Below are positions 16,228-26,044 of a stretch of 64,000 bases of DNA, piece after piece. Position 1 is the stretch's first letter, and each line of letters begins with the position of its first letter. The notes below the pieces were generated by a model. The model saw nothing but the letters and a program-made list of their open reading frames with translations, was not told the DNA's origin and searched no databases. The DNA lies in contig NZ_FNYE01000020.1 in the NCBI RefSeq assembly GCF_900108945.1, forward strand, positions 1-64,000, read 5' to 3'. The position numbers were made by a program, and so were the translations under genes. The DNA comes from Paraburkholderia diazotrophica. Its GTDB lineage: Bacteria; Pseudomonadota; Gammaproteobacteria; Burkholderiales; Burkholderiaceae.

Positions 16228-17724
16228 ATGCGCAAACACGCAGTTCCCGGCGAACGTCTGAGGCAACACGCCCGCGCGCTCCGTGCGTCCGTCGTGATCC
16301 TCACGTTGTCGCTGTCCGGCTGCATGTCGCTCGCGCCTCACTACGAACGCCCCGCGCTGCCCGTGCCCGGTTCGTGGCCCGCCGATGCGCCAGACGCAGG
16401 CCAGACATCTGCCGCTGACCTGGACTGGCGCGAGTACTTTCCAGACCCACAGCTTCAGTCGTTGATCACGCAAGCGCAGGAGCACAATCGCGACTTGCGC
16501 ATTGCCGTTCAGCGTGTCGAAGAGGCGCGCGCAACGTACGGTGTGCGCCGCGCCGAACAGTTCCCTACTGTCAACGCGGGGGCATCATACATCCGCTTCC
16601 GTGCACCGGGCGGCATTCTGGCCAGCGGGCCGCTCATCGGCGGTGGCTATAGCGTGAGCCTGATGGAAAGCAACTGGGAACTCGATTTCTGGGGCCGCGT
16701 GCGCAACCTCAAGGACGCCGCGCTGGAAAACTTTCTGGCGAGCGACGCATCGCGCCGCGCCGCGACTCTCAGCCTTGTCACGCAGGTCGCCGACAGTTAC
16801 CTGGTCCTACGCGAGTTCGACGAGCGCATTGCAATTGCGCGCCAGACGATTGCGAGCCGCAGTGAATCTCTACGCATTTTCCGGCGCCGCTTTGAAGTCG
16901 GCGCGATCTCGAGACTCGATCTGACGCAGTCGGAGATTCTGCTCGAGCAGGCTCAGACGCTCGTCGCCCAACTGGAACAGGCGCGCGCCGCCGACGCTCA
17001 CGCGCTCGACGTGCTCGTCGGCGCGCCGGCAAGACTATCGCCTCCATCGCAGCTCGACGACGGCAGCATTCGTGCCGGCCTCGCGGCTGGCCTGCCCTCG
17101 CAACTACTCGAGAATCGCCCGGACATCGTGGCCGCCGAGCATCAGCTGCGCGCGGCCAACGCCGACATCGGCGCGGCGCGCGCTGCATTCTTCCCACGCA
17201 TCACGCTCACGAGTTCGATAGGCAGCAGCAGTACTGCGCTTCACAGCCTGTTCGCAGCAAACACGGGCTCGTGGATTTTCCTGCCGAGCGTATCGTTGCC
17301 GATCTTCGATGCAAGCCGCAACCGCAGCAACCTTCAACTTGAAGAGGCTCGCCAGAAAGAGGCACTGGCGCAGTACGAGAAGAGCATTCAGTCCGCGTTC
17401 CGCGACGTGGCCGATGCGTTGTCGGCCCGCGAATGGCTTGCCGACCAGGTACAGTCCGCGCGCGCCACGCTCGATGCCCAGACCGAACGCGCACGGCTCG
17501 CGAGGCTACGCTACGACAACGGCGCGACGCCATTCCTCGAAGTGCTCGACGCGCAGCGCGACCTGCTGAACGCGCAGCAGCAACTCGTGCAGACGCGCCG
17601 CGCGCTGCTGTCGAGTCGTGTCGCGCTCTACGCCGCGCTCGGTGGCAACGTCGAGCGCGAGGCCGGAGCCAATGACTCGCCCTCGATAGCAGGACATTCG
17701 ACACCACAGGTCCCGTCGCAATGA
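16228..17724 (+). CDS. Outer-membrane efflux lipoprotein (NodT family)
   Basis: 498 aa. A basic start and hydrophobic stretch end in the lipobox LSGC near residue 32, after which MSLAPHYERPALPVPGSWP is the typical NodT-family entry. Two OEP repeats follow, each with long coiled-coil stretches; RADWREYFPD-like and NWELDFWGRVRNL blocks are visible. It is the outer-membrane channel of a tripartite pump. Its stop overlaps the HlyD start (ATGA). The ribosome-binding site before the ATG is weak, so the exact start is uncertain. Confidence 0.93.
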   Translation: MRKHAVPGERLRQHARALRASVVILTLSLSGCMSLAPHYERPALPVPGSWPADAPDAGQTSAADLDWREYFPDPQLQSLITQAQEHNRDLRIAVQRVEEARATYGVRRAEQFPTVNAGASYIRFRAPGGILASGPLIGGGYSVSLMESNWELDFWGRVRNLKDAALENFLASDASRRAATLSLVTQVADSYLVLREFDERIAIARQTIASRSESLRIFRRRFEVGAISRLDLTQSEILLEQAQTLVAQLEQARAADAHALDVLVGAPARLSPPSQLDDGSIRAGLAAGLPSQLLENRPDIVAAEHQLRAANADIGAARAAFFPRITLTSSIGSSSTALHSLFAANTGSWIFLPSVSLPIFDASRNRSNLQLEEARQKEALAQYEKSIQSAFRDVADALSAREWLADQVQSARATLDAQTERARLARLRYDNGATPFLEVLDAQRDLLNAQQQLVQTRRALLSSRVALYAALGGNVEREAGANDSPSIAGHSTPQVPSQ

Positions 17725-18797
17725 ACGTCGCAATCACAAGAAAACAGATAATCGCCGCCACCGCGCTGCTGATCGCGGCGCCCGCAGGCTATTACGCGTG
17801 GACCCACTTGCACGAGGGCGGCCCCGGCGATGCGTTTGCGAGCGGCAACGGACGCATCGAAGCCACCGAGATCGACGTGGCAACGAAGCTCGCCGGCCGC
17901 GTGGACAGCATCTATGTCGATGAAGGCGACTTCGTAAAAGCGGGCCAGCCGCTCGCGAAAATGCAGGTCACGGTCCTCGAGGCGCAACTCGACGAGGCGC
18001 GCGCACAACATCAACAGGCTATCAACAACGCGGCGAGCGTCGAGGCGCAGGTCACGCAACGCGAAAGCGACAAGGCTGCGGCTCAGGCCGTCGTGGTCCA
18101 GCGCGAAGCCGAACGCGACGCCGCGCAACGCAAGCTCGCGCGCTCTGAAACGCTATCGCGCGAAGGCGCTTCGTCGATGCAGGAACTCGACGACGACCGC
18201 GCCCGTATGCGCAGTACCGACGCAGCCGTCAACGCGGCCAGGGCACAGGTCGCGACCGCCGTGGCCGCCATCGACGCCACGCGTGCGCAACTCGTCGCGG
18301 CACGCTCGATGGTGGTGGCCGCCCGGGCGACCATCGCGCGGGTCGATGCGGATATCGTCGACAGCGAGCTCACCGCGCCACGCGACGGCCGCGTGCAGTA
18401 CCGCGTCGCGGAGCCTGGCGAAGTGCTCGCAGCGGGCGGAAAGGTCCTCAACATGGTCGACCTCTCCGACGTCTACATGACGTTCTTCCTGCCTGAGACG
18501 ATAGCCGGCAAGGTCGCGCTCGGCGCCGAAGTTCGCGTAGTATTCGATGCCGCGCCCAACTATGTGATCCCGGCCACGGTCTCGTTCGTCGCGAGCACGG
18601 CGCAATTCACGCCGAAGACCGTCGAAACCGCAAGCGAACGCCAGAAGCTGATGTTTCGCGTCAAGGCGCGTATCAGCCGCGAGTTGCTGCTTCGGCACCT
18701 GAAGCTGGTCAAGACAGGGTTGCCCGGCGTGGCATGGGTCCGCGTCGATGCCAAAGTACCCTGGCCCGAGAAGCTCGCGATCAGGGTTCCGCGGTGA
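17721..18797 (+). CDS. HlyD-family periplasmic adaptor (YhiI-like)
   Basis: 358 aa. An N-terminal signal anchor (IIAATALLIAAPAGYYAWT) is followed by the lipoyl half-motif GRIEATEIDVATKLAGRVDS, a long coiled coil from about residues 85 to 205 and the second lipoyl half (LTAPRDGRVQYRVAEPGEVL) near 215. The protein links the inner-membrane ABC exporter to the outer-membrane channel. It overlaps both neighbours by 4 nt, so the four efflux genes form one translationally coupled operon. Confidence 0.93.
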   Translation: MNVAITRKQIIAATALLIAAPAGYYAWTHLHEGGPGDAFASGNGRIEATEIDVATKLAGRVDSIYVDEGDFVKAGQPLAKMQVTVLEAQLDEARAQHQQAINNAASVEAQVTQRESDKAAAQAVVVQREAERDAAQRKLARSETLSREGASSMQELDDDRARMRSTDAAVNAARAQVATAVAAIDATRAQLVAARSMVVAARATIARVDADIVDSELTAPRDGRVQYRVAEPGEVLAAGGKVLNMVDLSDVYMTFFLPETIAGKVALGAEVRVVFDAAPNYVIPATVSFVASTAQFTPKTVETASERQKLMFRVKARISRELLLRHLKLVKTGLPGVAWVRVDAKVPWPEKLAIRVPR

Positions 18798-21580
18798 GCA
18801 CCGTTGCATCCGGCATCGCAAGCAGGCTCGCGATTGGTCAGATGAGCGGCGCTCCCGTCGTGCGCCTGCGCAATGTGGTTCTTCGCTACCGCAAGACGGT
18901 CGCGCTCGATGGCGTGACGCTCGACATTCCGGCCGGACGCATGGTCGGCCTGATCGGGCCCGATGGCGTGGGCAAGTCGAGCCTGCTCGCGCTGATCTCG
19001 GGTGCGCGCAAGGTGCAGCAGGGCACCGTCGAGGCGCTGGACGGCGACATGGCTTCGGCACATCACCGCAACCGCGTTTGCCCGCGCATCGCCTATATGC
19101 CGCAGGGCCTGGGCAAGAATCTGTATTCCACGCTGTCGGTCGAAGAGAACCTGCAGTTCTTCGCGCGGCTGTTCGGCCACGACGCCAACGAACGCCGCCG
19201 CCGCATCGACGACCTGACGCGCAGCACGGGTCTCCATCCGTTTCTGTCGCGCCCCGCCGGCAAGCTCTCGGGCGGCATGAAGCAGAAGCTCGGCTTGTGC
19301 TGCGCGCTGATTCACGACCCGGACCTGCTGATTCTCGACGAACCGACCACAGGCGTCGATCCCCTCGCCCGCGCGCAGTTCTGGAGCCTGATCGCGCGCA
19401 TTCGCGAAACGCGCCCCGCCATGAGTGTGATCGTCGCCACTGCCTACATGGACGAAGCGCAGCGCTTCGACTGGCTCGTGGCGCTCGATGCCGGCCGTGT
19501 GCTCGCCACGGGTACGCCCGCAGCGCTGCTCGAACAGACGGCCTGCAAGACGCAGGAAGAAGCCTTCATTGCGCTCTTGCCCGAAGAAAAGCGACGCGGC
19601 CATCAGCCCGTCCGAATCACCCCGCTACAGGCAGGCAACGAGGCGGACATCGCAATCGAGGCCCATGACCTGACGATGCGCTTCGGTGACTTCGTCGCGG
19701 TCGATCACGTGAGCTTCCGTATTCGCAGAGGCGAGATTTTCGGCTTTCTCGGTTCGAACGGTTGCGGCAAGTCGACCACGATGAAGATGCTGACGGGCCT
19801 GCTGCCCGCAACCGAAGGTGCCGCCACCCTGTTCGGCCGCCCCGTCGATCCCGACGACATCGACACGCGCAGGCGCGTCGGCTACATGTCACAGGCGTTC
19901 TCGCTGTATGGCGAACTGACCGTGCGCCAGAACCTCGTGCTTCACGCGCGCCTGTTCCATGTGCCGGAGAGCGAGATTCCCACACGCGTCGACGCGATGG
20001 TGAGCCGCTTCGGCCTCGCCGACGCGCTCGACGTGTTGCCTGTCAGCCTGCCGCTCGGCGTCCGGCAGCGCCTGTCGCTCGCCGTGGCGATGGTGCACAA
20101 GCCGGAACTCCTGATTCTCGACGAACCGACTTCCGGCGTGGACCCGATCGCGCGCGACAGCTTCTGGCAACTGATGCTCGACCTGGCCCGCCGGGACCGC
20201 GTCACGATTTTCATTTCGACGCATTTCATGAACGAGGCCGAACGTTGCGATCGCATTTCGCTGATGCATGCGGGCAAGGTGCTCGCGAGCGATGCACCGG
20301 CCGTGCTGGTACGCATACGCGGCGCCGCGACGCTCGAAGAGGCGTTCATCTGCTATCTGAAAGAGGCCGGCGGCGAGTTGGAAGGGGAAGCCGCGCCTTC
20401 GACGGCGATGGTCTCACCTCGACGCGAAACCTCAGCCGATGTACCCAGGCAGCGCCGCTTCAGCATCGAGCGGACGCTCAGCTACATGTGGCGCGAAGCG
20501 CTGGAATTGCGCCGCGATCCCGTGCGCGCCACGCTCGCGCTGCTGGGTTCGCTCGTGCTGATGTGCGTGATGGGCTTCGGCATCAACATGGACGTTGAGA
20601 ACCTCACCTTCGCCGTGCTCGACCGCGACCAGACCGAGCTGAGCCGCGACTACACGCTGAACATCTCCGGCTCGCGCTACTTCATCCAGCAGGCCCCGAT
20701 CGTCGATTACGACGACCTCGACAGGCGCATGCGCGGCGGCCAGCTCTCTCTCGCCATCGAGATTCCGCCGAATTTCGCACGCGACCTGCAACGCGGCCGA
20801 CAGGCGGAGATCGGCGCATGGATAGACGGCGCGATGCCGCAGCGCGCCGAGACCATACGCGGCTACGTGCAGGGCATGCATGTGGCCTGGCTCGCCGACC
20901 AGGCACGGTATCAGCCAGGTGTGGTCCCCGCCGTGCAGCTCGACATCGAAACGCGCTTTCGCTACAACCCCGACGTGAAAAGCCTGCCCGCGATGGTACC
21001 CGCGATCATTCCGATGCTGCTGCTCATGCTGCCCGCCATGCTGACTGCTCTAGCCGTCGTGCGCGAGCGCGAGCTGGGCTCGATCGTCAATCTGTACGTC
21101 ACGCCCGTCACGCGCACGGAGTTCCTGCTCGGCAAGCAGGTGCCTTATGTGCTGCTCGCGTTGCTCAATTTCCTGCTGATGACATTGCTCGCGAGATTCG
21201 CTTTCGGCGTGCCTGTGAAGGGCAGCTTCGTGACGCTGCTGGCAGCCGTGCTCATCTTCAGCATCATCGCGACGGGCTTCGGGCTGCTCGCGTCCACGTT
21301 CACGCGCAGCCAGATCGCAGCCATCTTCCTCACGATGATCGGCACACTGGTGCCCACGGTCCAGTTCGCCGGGTTGATCAACCCGCTCTCTTCGATGGAA
21401 GGCAGCGGGCGGTTCATCGGGCAGATCTATCCCGCCACCTACATGTTCACGATCAGCCGTGGCGTGTTCAACAAGGCTCTCGGCTTCGAGGATCTGCAAA
21501 CGCAGTTCTGGCCGCTGCTCATCGCCATACCCGTGGTGATGGTTCTGACCGTTGCAATGTTGCGCAAGCAGGAGACATGA
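18794..21580 (+). CDS. ABC transporter, two ATPase domains fused to an ABC-2 permease (RbbA/YhiH-like)
   Basis: 928 aa from a GTG overlapping the HlyD stop. ATPase 1: Walker A GPDGVGKSS near residue 60, signature LSGGMKQKL and Walker B LLILDEPTT. ATPase 2: Walker A GSNGCGKSTT near 320, a degenerate signature LPLGVRQRLS and Walker B LLILDEPTS. An ABC-2 permease domain follows, with a first helix near 575 and five more after about 730. The fused RbbA/YhiH form always pairs with a separate permease, as here. It should drive export of a drug or hydrophobic substrate; the substrate is unknown. Confidence 0.93.
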   Translation: MSTVASGIASRLAIGQMSGAPVVRLRNVVLRYRKTVALDGVTLDIPAGRMVGLIGPDGVGKSSLLALISGARKVQQGTVEALDGDMASAHHRNRVCPRIAYMPQGLGKNLYSTLSVEENLQFFARLFGHDANERRRRIDDLTRSTGLHPFLSRPAGKLSGGMKQKLGLCCALIHDPDLLILDEPTTGVDPLARAQFWSLIARIRETRPAMSVIVATAYMDEAQRFDWLVALDAGRVLATGTPAALLEQTACKTQEEAFIALLPEEKRRGHQPVRITPLQAGNEADIAIEAHDLTMRFGDFVAVDHVSFRIRRGEIFGFLGSNGCGKSTTMKMLTGLLPATEGAATLFGRPVDPDDIDTRRRVGYMSQAFSLYGELTVRQNLVLHARLFHVPESEIPTRVDAMVSRFGLADALDVLPVSLPLGVRQRLSLAVAMVHKPELLILDEPTSGVDPIARDSFWQLMLDLARRDRVTIFISTHFMNEAERCDRISLMHAGKVLASDAPAVLVRIRGAATLEEAFICYLKEAGGELEGEAAPSTAMVSPRRETSADVPRQRRFSIERTLSYMWREALELRRDPVRATLALLGSLVLMCVMGFGINMDVENLTFAVLDRDQTELSRDYTLNISGSRYFIQQAPIVDYDDLDRRMRGGQLSLAIEIPPNFARDLQRGRQAEIGAWIDGAMPQRAETIRGYVQGMHVAWLADQARYQPGVVPAVQLDIETRFRYNPDVKSLPAMVPAIIPMLLLMLPAMLTALAVVRERELGSIVNLYVTPVTRTEFLLGKQVPYVLLALLNFLLMTLLARFAFGVPVKGSFVTLLAAVLIFSIIATGFGLLASTFTRSQIAAIFLTMIGTLVPTVQFAGLINPLSSMEGSGRFIGQIYPATYMFTISRGVFNKALGFEDLQTQFWPLLIAIPVVMVLTVAMLRKQET

Positions 21581-21582
21581 CG

Positions 21583-22707
21583 ATGCGCAGTCTCTCGAAC
21601 ATCTACCGGCTCGGCGTCAAGGAACTATGGAGCCTGCTGCGCGACCCGATCATGCTCGTGCTGATCGTCTATACGTTCACCGTATCGATCTATTCGGCGG
21701 CCACGGCACAGCCGGATACGCTGCACAAGGCGCCCATTGCAGTCGTGGACGAGGATGCATCGCCGCTGTCGGCACGCATCGTCGAGGCATTCTTTCCGCC
21801 GCAGTTCGTCACGCCCGTACTGATTTCGGCGTCAGAGGTCGACCGGGGGCTCGACACCGGCAAATACACGTTCGCGCTCGACATTCCGCCCAATTTCCAG
21901 CGCGACGTGCTTGCGGGGCATCGCGCCGCCATCCAGTTGAATGTCGACGCCACGCGGATGAGCCAGGCCTTCACCGGCAGCGGCTACGTGCAGCAGATCG
22001 TGAGCGGCGAGGTCGAAGCGTTCGCGCAGCGTTATCGCGCTAGCGCGCCCCTGCCCGTCGACATCGCAATGCACATGCGTTTCAACCCGAACCTCGAACA
22101 TGTGCGGTTCGGCGCGCTGATGGAGATCATCAACAGCGTCACGATGCTATCGATCATCCTCACCGGCGCGGCGCTGATCCGGGAGCGTGAGCACGGCACC
22201 ATCGAGCACCTGCTCGTCATGCCCGTGACGCCGACAGAAATCATGCTGTCAAAGGTCTGGTCGATGGGGCTCGTCGTGCTGGCCGCGGCCGCGTTCTCGC
22301 TGACGTTCGTCGTCCGTGGTGCGCTGCACGTGCCCGTGGAAGGATCGGTGGCGCTCTTCATGATGGGTGCCGCGCTGCACCTGTTCGCCACGACGTCGAT
22401 GGGCATTTTTCTCGCGACACTCGCACGCAGCATGCCCCAGTTCGGCATGCTGATCGTGCTCGTGCTGCTGCCCTTGCAGATGCTCTCGGGCAGCGTAACG
22501 CCAAGAGAGAGCATGCCGCGGATCGTGCAGGACATCATGCTCGCCGCGCCCACGACGCATTTCGTCGAACTGGGTCAGGCAATACTTTATCGAGGCGCCG
22601 GGATTGACGTGGTGTGGAAACCCTTCTGCGCATTGCTCGCGATCGGTACCGCGCTGTTTGCGCTGTCGCTGCGGCGGTTCCGCAAGACCATCAGTCAGAT
22701 GGCGTAG
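21583..22707 (+). CDS. ABC-2 type permease (YhhJ-like)
   Basis: 374 aa from the ATG at 21583; the ATG at 21577 overlaps the previous stop but is only 2 nt from the GGAG. A first helix (IMLVLIVYTFTVSIYSAAT) is followed by a periplasmic domain of about 140 aa and five more helices. RFNPNLEHVRFGALMEIIN and the REREHGTIEHLLVMPVTPTE block are characteristic of ABC-2 drug exporters. It is the second membrane subunit of the fused ABC pump and the last gene of the operon. Confidence 0.93.
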   Translation: MRSLSNIYRLGVKELWSLLRDPIMLVLIVYTFTVSIYSAATAQPDTLHKAPIAVVDEDASPLSARIVEAFFPPQFVTPVLISASEVDRGLDTGKYTFALDIPPNFQRDVLAGHRAAIQLNVDATRMSQAFTGSGYVQQIVSGEVEAFAQRYRASAPLPVDIAMHMRFNPNLEHVRFGALMEIINSVTMLSIILTGAALIREREHGTIEHLLVMPVTPTEIMLSKVWSMGLVVLAAAAFSLTFVVRGALHVPVEGSVALFMMGAALHLFATTSMGIFLATLARSMPQFGMLIVLVLLPLQMLSGSVTPRESMPRIVQDIMLAAPTTHFVELGQAILYRGAGIDVVWKPFCALLAIGTALFALSLRRFRKTISQMA

Positions 22708-22741
22708 CCAGTCATTGACCCACCGTCGCGGGCTGACTGGC
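22707..22741 (+). terminator. Possible hairpin at the end of the efflux operon
   Basis: GCCAGTCA at 22707-22714 and TGACTGGC at 22734-22741 form an 8-bp stem with a 19-nt loop, starting in the permease stop codon. There is no U-run after it, so intrinsic termination is unproven. Confidence 0.35.
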
Positions 22742-23057
22742 GCTACTGGTTATCCGTATCCGCTGTAACGACAGGGCTTGGGCACGCACAGAAAAACCCG
22801 CCGCCTACTCTTTGAAATACTCATTTCAAGGCATTGAAATCTGCACGGCGCCGATGTATTGGGCCTCGCGGGCCTTGCGCGAACCGCGGATTTCTCATCG
22901 CTCGCTGAACGGTGGTCATTCCTCAGGCTTTACCTTAACCTTTCTTTAAGGATCGGCACCTACCATACCTCAGGAGTGAGCCGTCAAAACCAGCAGTGAA
23001 TGCTGCGTTCCATCGAGCCGTTCGCAAATATCAACGTTGCTGGGGAACGTTCTGATC
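22708..23057. other. Intergenic region between the efflux operon and phospholipase C
   Basis: There are 350 bp with no supported gene. It contains the hairpin above, then an inverted repeat at 22812-22829 with a third copy of its half-site, and an A/T-rich stretch near 22930-22950 that could hold the phospholipase promoter. Confidence 0.5.
22812..22829. promoter_or_regulatory. Operator-like inverted repeat upstream of phospholipase C
   Basis: TTGAAAT, four bases, then ATTTCAA make a perfect 7-bp inverted repeat; another TTGAAAT follows at 22834-22840. The regulator is unknown. It lies about 230 bp upstream of the phospholipase start. Confidence 0.4.
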
Positions 23058-25124
23058 ATGACAAGCACCGACCGATCCAAACGTCGTGATCATGAAGCGG
23101 GTACAAGGCACGCAAGCAAACCGCGTCGGAAATTCCTCCGGATGACAGCGGGCGCGCTAGGCGCATCCACAGTCGCCGCGCTGACGCCCGAGTTGATTCG
23201 CAAAGCGCTCACGGCGCACGCCAGCATGAGCACGGGCACGATCAACGATGTCCGGCACATCGTGATCTTCACGCAGGAGAACCGCTCGTTCGACCATTAC
23301 TTCGGCACGCTTCGAGGCGTGCGAGGATTCAACGACCGGATGGCAATCGCACTGCCCAATGGCGATCCAGTGTGGAAGCAACCCGCCGCTACTGGCTACA
23401 TCCTGCCGTTCCATATGGACACCCGTCTGACGCGTGCAACATGCACGCGGGCACCCTCGATGAATTACCTTGTTGACATTGCCATGTGGAACAGGGGGCT
23501 GTGCAATGAATGGAACAAGGCTCGCTTTCCCGGCCTTGGCATGAGCTACTTCACGCGCAACGACCTGCGCTTCTATTACGCACTGGCCGACGCCTTCACG
23601 ATTTGCGATCAGTATTACGCGTCGACGCTGACGCAGACCAACCCGAACCGGCTGCATCTGTTTAGTGGCAGCAGCGGTCTCTCGGCTGGTTTTGTGCCCA
23701 CGCTTGACAATGTCGCACCAGCGGCGGGCTTCGGATGGCCAACGGTCGCGGAAACCCTTGAAGCGGCCGGTATCAGCTGGCGGGTTTATCAACAAGCCGA
23801 CAACTTTGACGACAATGCACTTGCGCTGTTTCATAGCTTCAAGTCGGCTTCGACGTCAAGCGCGCTGTACCGCAAGGGGATGGCAGCCGTCGATGACATT
23901 GCACGCGCTTTCGCGGCGGACGTCGCAGCGGGTGTGCTGCCTCAGGTGTCGTGGATCATTGCGCCAACCGCCTTATCCGAGCATGCGAACTATCATCCGC
24001 AGGCCGGTGAAGACCTCACTGCGCGATTGCTTGCGGGGCTCGTCGCGAATCCGAACGTCTGGTCTCACACTGTGTTCTTGCTGAACTACGATGAGCAAGG
24101 CGGCTTTTTCGATCACGAACCACCGCCAACGCCACCAGCTACCGACGCGGAAGGCAAGACGACCATCGCTACGAACGGCGAGATTTATGAAGGCTTGCCC
24201 ATTGGTCTTGGTTTCCGGGTGCCGATGACGGTCATTTCACCCTGGTCCAGGGGCGGCTACGTCTGTTCGGAAATATTCGATCACACATCGATCATCCAGT
24301 TTATCGAGCGGCGTTTCCAGATTCGATGCCCCAACATCAGTGCATGGCGCCGCTCTGTTTGCGGCGACCTCGCGTCGGCATTCGACTTCAGGACAGCGGA
24401 TGTGACATGGCCGCGGTTGCCCGACACGAGCCGATACGTCTCCGACGCAAACCGGCAATGCAGGTCGCTACCGGAGCCGGAAATACCCGCAGTGCAGTCG
24501 AAACCGAGGCAGGAGCCCGGTACGCGACCCTCACGGGCATTGCCCTACGCGCTTCATGCGACCGCACATGTGGATACCGGTAGCGCAACCCTCTCGCTTC
24601 TGATAAGCAACGACGGGAAAGCGGGCGCCGCGCTTTCAGCGTATGACCTCGCCACATGCACGAATCCGCCCCGACGTTATGCGCTTCGGGCGGGAACACA
24701 GGTCTCCGATAGCTGGAGCCATGTCCACTTCGCCGGCACACGTTATTCGATTGCATTGCGTGGACCGAATGGCTTTCTCAGGACGTTCGCAGGGGACATG
24801 GCCGAGACATCGGGCATCGCATCCGCTAATCCTGAGATCCGCGTCACCTGCGATCAGGCAAATAGCGCCGTCTGCCTGCACATGATCAATTCGGGCCACG
24901 CACGGTGCCGGTTCACAGTCACATCGAACGCATATCGCACCGATGGCCCATGGAACTTTCCGTTGGCGGCAGGTGGTACAACGACAACCAGCTGGCCTGT
25001 GTCGTCAAGTGGAAACTGGTACGACTTCAGCGTGACCGTGGATGTACAGCCGGGATTTCTGCGGCGTTTCGCGGGCCGCATCGAAAATGGAGAAGACCTT
25101 ATTAGCGATCCGGCTGCCGCGTGA
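23058..25124 (+). CDS. Tat-exported phosphocholine-specific phospholipase C
   Basis: 688 aa from the ATG at 23058, preceded by GGGGAA. A twin-arginine signal (KPRRKFLRMTAGALGAS) starts near residue 20. The catalytic domain opens with VRHIVIFTQENRSFDHYFGT, the metal/phosphate-binding motif of this acid-phosphatase-like superfamily. NYDEQGGFFDH and VISPWSRGGYV blocks follow. The last 210 residues form two small beta domains of the bacterial phospholipase C C-terminal type. It would hydrolyse phosphatidylcholine or sphingomyelin outside the cytoplasm. At about 690 aa it matches the family. Confidence 0.93.
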   Translation: MTSTDRSKRRDHEAGTRHASKPRRKFLRMTAGALGASTVAALTPELIRKALTAHASMSTGTINDVRHIVIFTQENRSFDHYFGTLRGVRGFNDRMAIALPNGDPVWKQPAATGYILPFHMDTRLTRATCTRAPSMNYLVDIAMWNRGLCNEWNKARFPGLGMSYFTRNDLRFYYALADAFTICDQYYASTLTQTNPNRLHLFSGSSGLSAGFVPTLDNVAPAAGFGWPTVAETLEAAGISWRVYQQADNFDDNALALFHSFKSASTSSALYRKGMAAVDDIARAFAADVAAGVLPQVSWIIAPTALSEHANYHPQAGEDLTARLLAGLVANPNVWSHTVFLLNYDEQGGFFDHEPPPTPPATDAEGKTTIATNGEIYEGLPIGLGFRVPMTVISPWSRGGYVCSEIFDHTSIIQFIERRFQIRCPNISAWRRSVCGDLASAFDFRTADVTWPRLPDTSRYVSDANRQCRSLPEPEIPAVQSKPRQEPGTRPSRALPYALHATAHVDTGSATLSLLISNDGKAGAALSAYDLATCTNPPRRYALRAGTQVSDSWSHVHFAGTRYSIALRGPNGFLRTFAGDMAETSGIASANPEIRVTCDQANSAVCLHMINSGHARCRFTVTSNAYRTDGPWNFPLAAGGTTTTSWPVSSSGNWYDFSVTVDVQPGFLRRFAGRIENGEDLISDPAAA

Positions 25125-25163
25125 TGGCAAATCCGATCTCAGTGCAACGCCGGTCAAACGTGA

Positions 25164-25694
25164 TTACTGCATCGTCATATCGCGGGCATTATGGTGATGC
25201 TCATGGCCGGCCTTTGCATTAGGGCCGTGGTCGGACAGCTGTGCATCGAACCATTCATGCAACGCGTTCACGAGCATCTTGTCCGCAGAGCGGTAGATCA
25301 ATTCTGCCCCCGCATGGACGTCCTTGTACTCGATTTCGATTTGTCCCGGCTTGGCTGCCTTCAGTTCGGCAAGGCCCGGCATCGCCTGACCGTGGATGTG
25401 CGTCGGCCCGGAAAAGTCCCCATTGCGGAATTGCTGCTGGATGGCGCGCAGATGTTCACGCACCAGCGCAATCTGCTGTGCATCGGACGCGTCCTTGACG
25501 ATGACACGCTGGACGCCTCCGTCTTTTGTCCTGGTGAAGTAGTGCGTCGTCGCCTTAAGGCTGAACGGCATCACATCTGCACTCCGTCCCGCTATCTGTG
25601 CCTGGCGCTGGACATCCGAAGAATAAACTCCGCCCGCATTCGTAACCAATGCGATAACAACCGTTGCGAGCAGGATGCGCTTGCGTGTTTTCAC
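25164..25694 (-). CDS. Small exported protein with His-rich tail, unknown function
   Basis: 176 aa from a GTG at 25694 with GGAG 7 nt upstream; an earlier ATG at 25730 lacks a site. The N-terminus is a signal peptide (RILLATVVIALVTNAGGVYS). The mature part reads MPFSLKATTHYFTRTKDGG, then a long helix (QIALVREHLRAIQQQF) and GDFSGPTHIHGQAMPG. Similar Burkholderia proteins are sometimes labelled aspartate carbamoyltransferase, but nothing here resembles that enzyme. The tail (GHEHHHNARDMTMQ) could bind metal. It is convergent with the phospholipase gene. Confidence 0.75.
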   Translation of the reverse strand: MKTRKRILLATVVIALVTNAGGVYSSDVQRQAQIAGRSADVMPFSLKATTHYFTRTKDGGVQRVIVKDASDAQQIALVREHLRAIQQQFRNGDFSGPTHIHGQAMPGLAELKAAKPGQIEIEYKDVHAGAELIYRSADKMLVNALHEWFDAQLSDHGPNAKAGHEHHHNARDMTMQ

Positions 25695-25730
25695 GTGAGC
25701 TCTCCAATTACGACCTGATGCGCGATTCAC

Positions 25731-26044
25731 CGAAATGGCCTCATGAGACGTGCGCGGGGCACTTGCGACGCGTCGGCTATTCTTCGACGTTCAATTTGCA
25801 GGGCTCGATCGCGAGTGCGTCTTCGCTCCATACAGACAATACGAGCCCCGATAGAACCTAAGGACTGACTGCAGCAGAAACTGCCTGAGATTTTCCGGAT
25901 GCTGAATTCCACGTTGAGCCCAACTCGTCAATCCACGAGAACCGGATGCGCCATCCACTCGCGGCCGCTTCAGCATCGCGTCCCAGTAGAGCTGGCGGCA
26001 GAATACGCTCCTTGAGCAACCATGCGAGGCCAGACGGTCTCGTG
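25731..26044. other. Decayed sequence left of the broken MBL gene
   Basis: There are 314 bp with open but incoherent frames on both strands. A reverse-strand frame contains LPPALLGRDAEAAASGWRIR, but no family was recognised and there is no start with a ribosome-binding site. It is probably the remains of the 3' part of the broken gene or foreign sequence joined to it. Confidence 0.35.

Noticed and set aside
25164..25694. Aspartate carbamoyltransferase, a label used for similar Burkholderia proteins.
   Set aside because: The protein is small, secreted and lacks all ATCase motifs.
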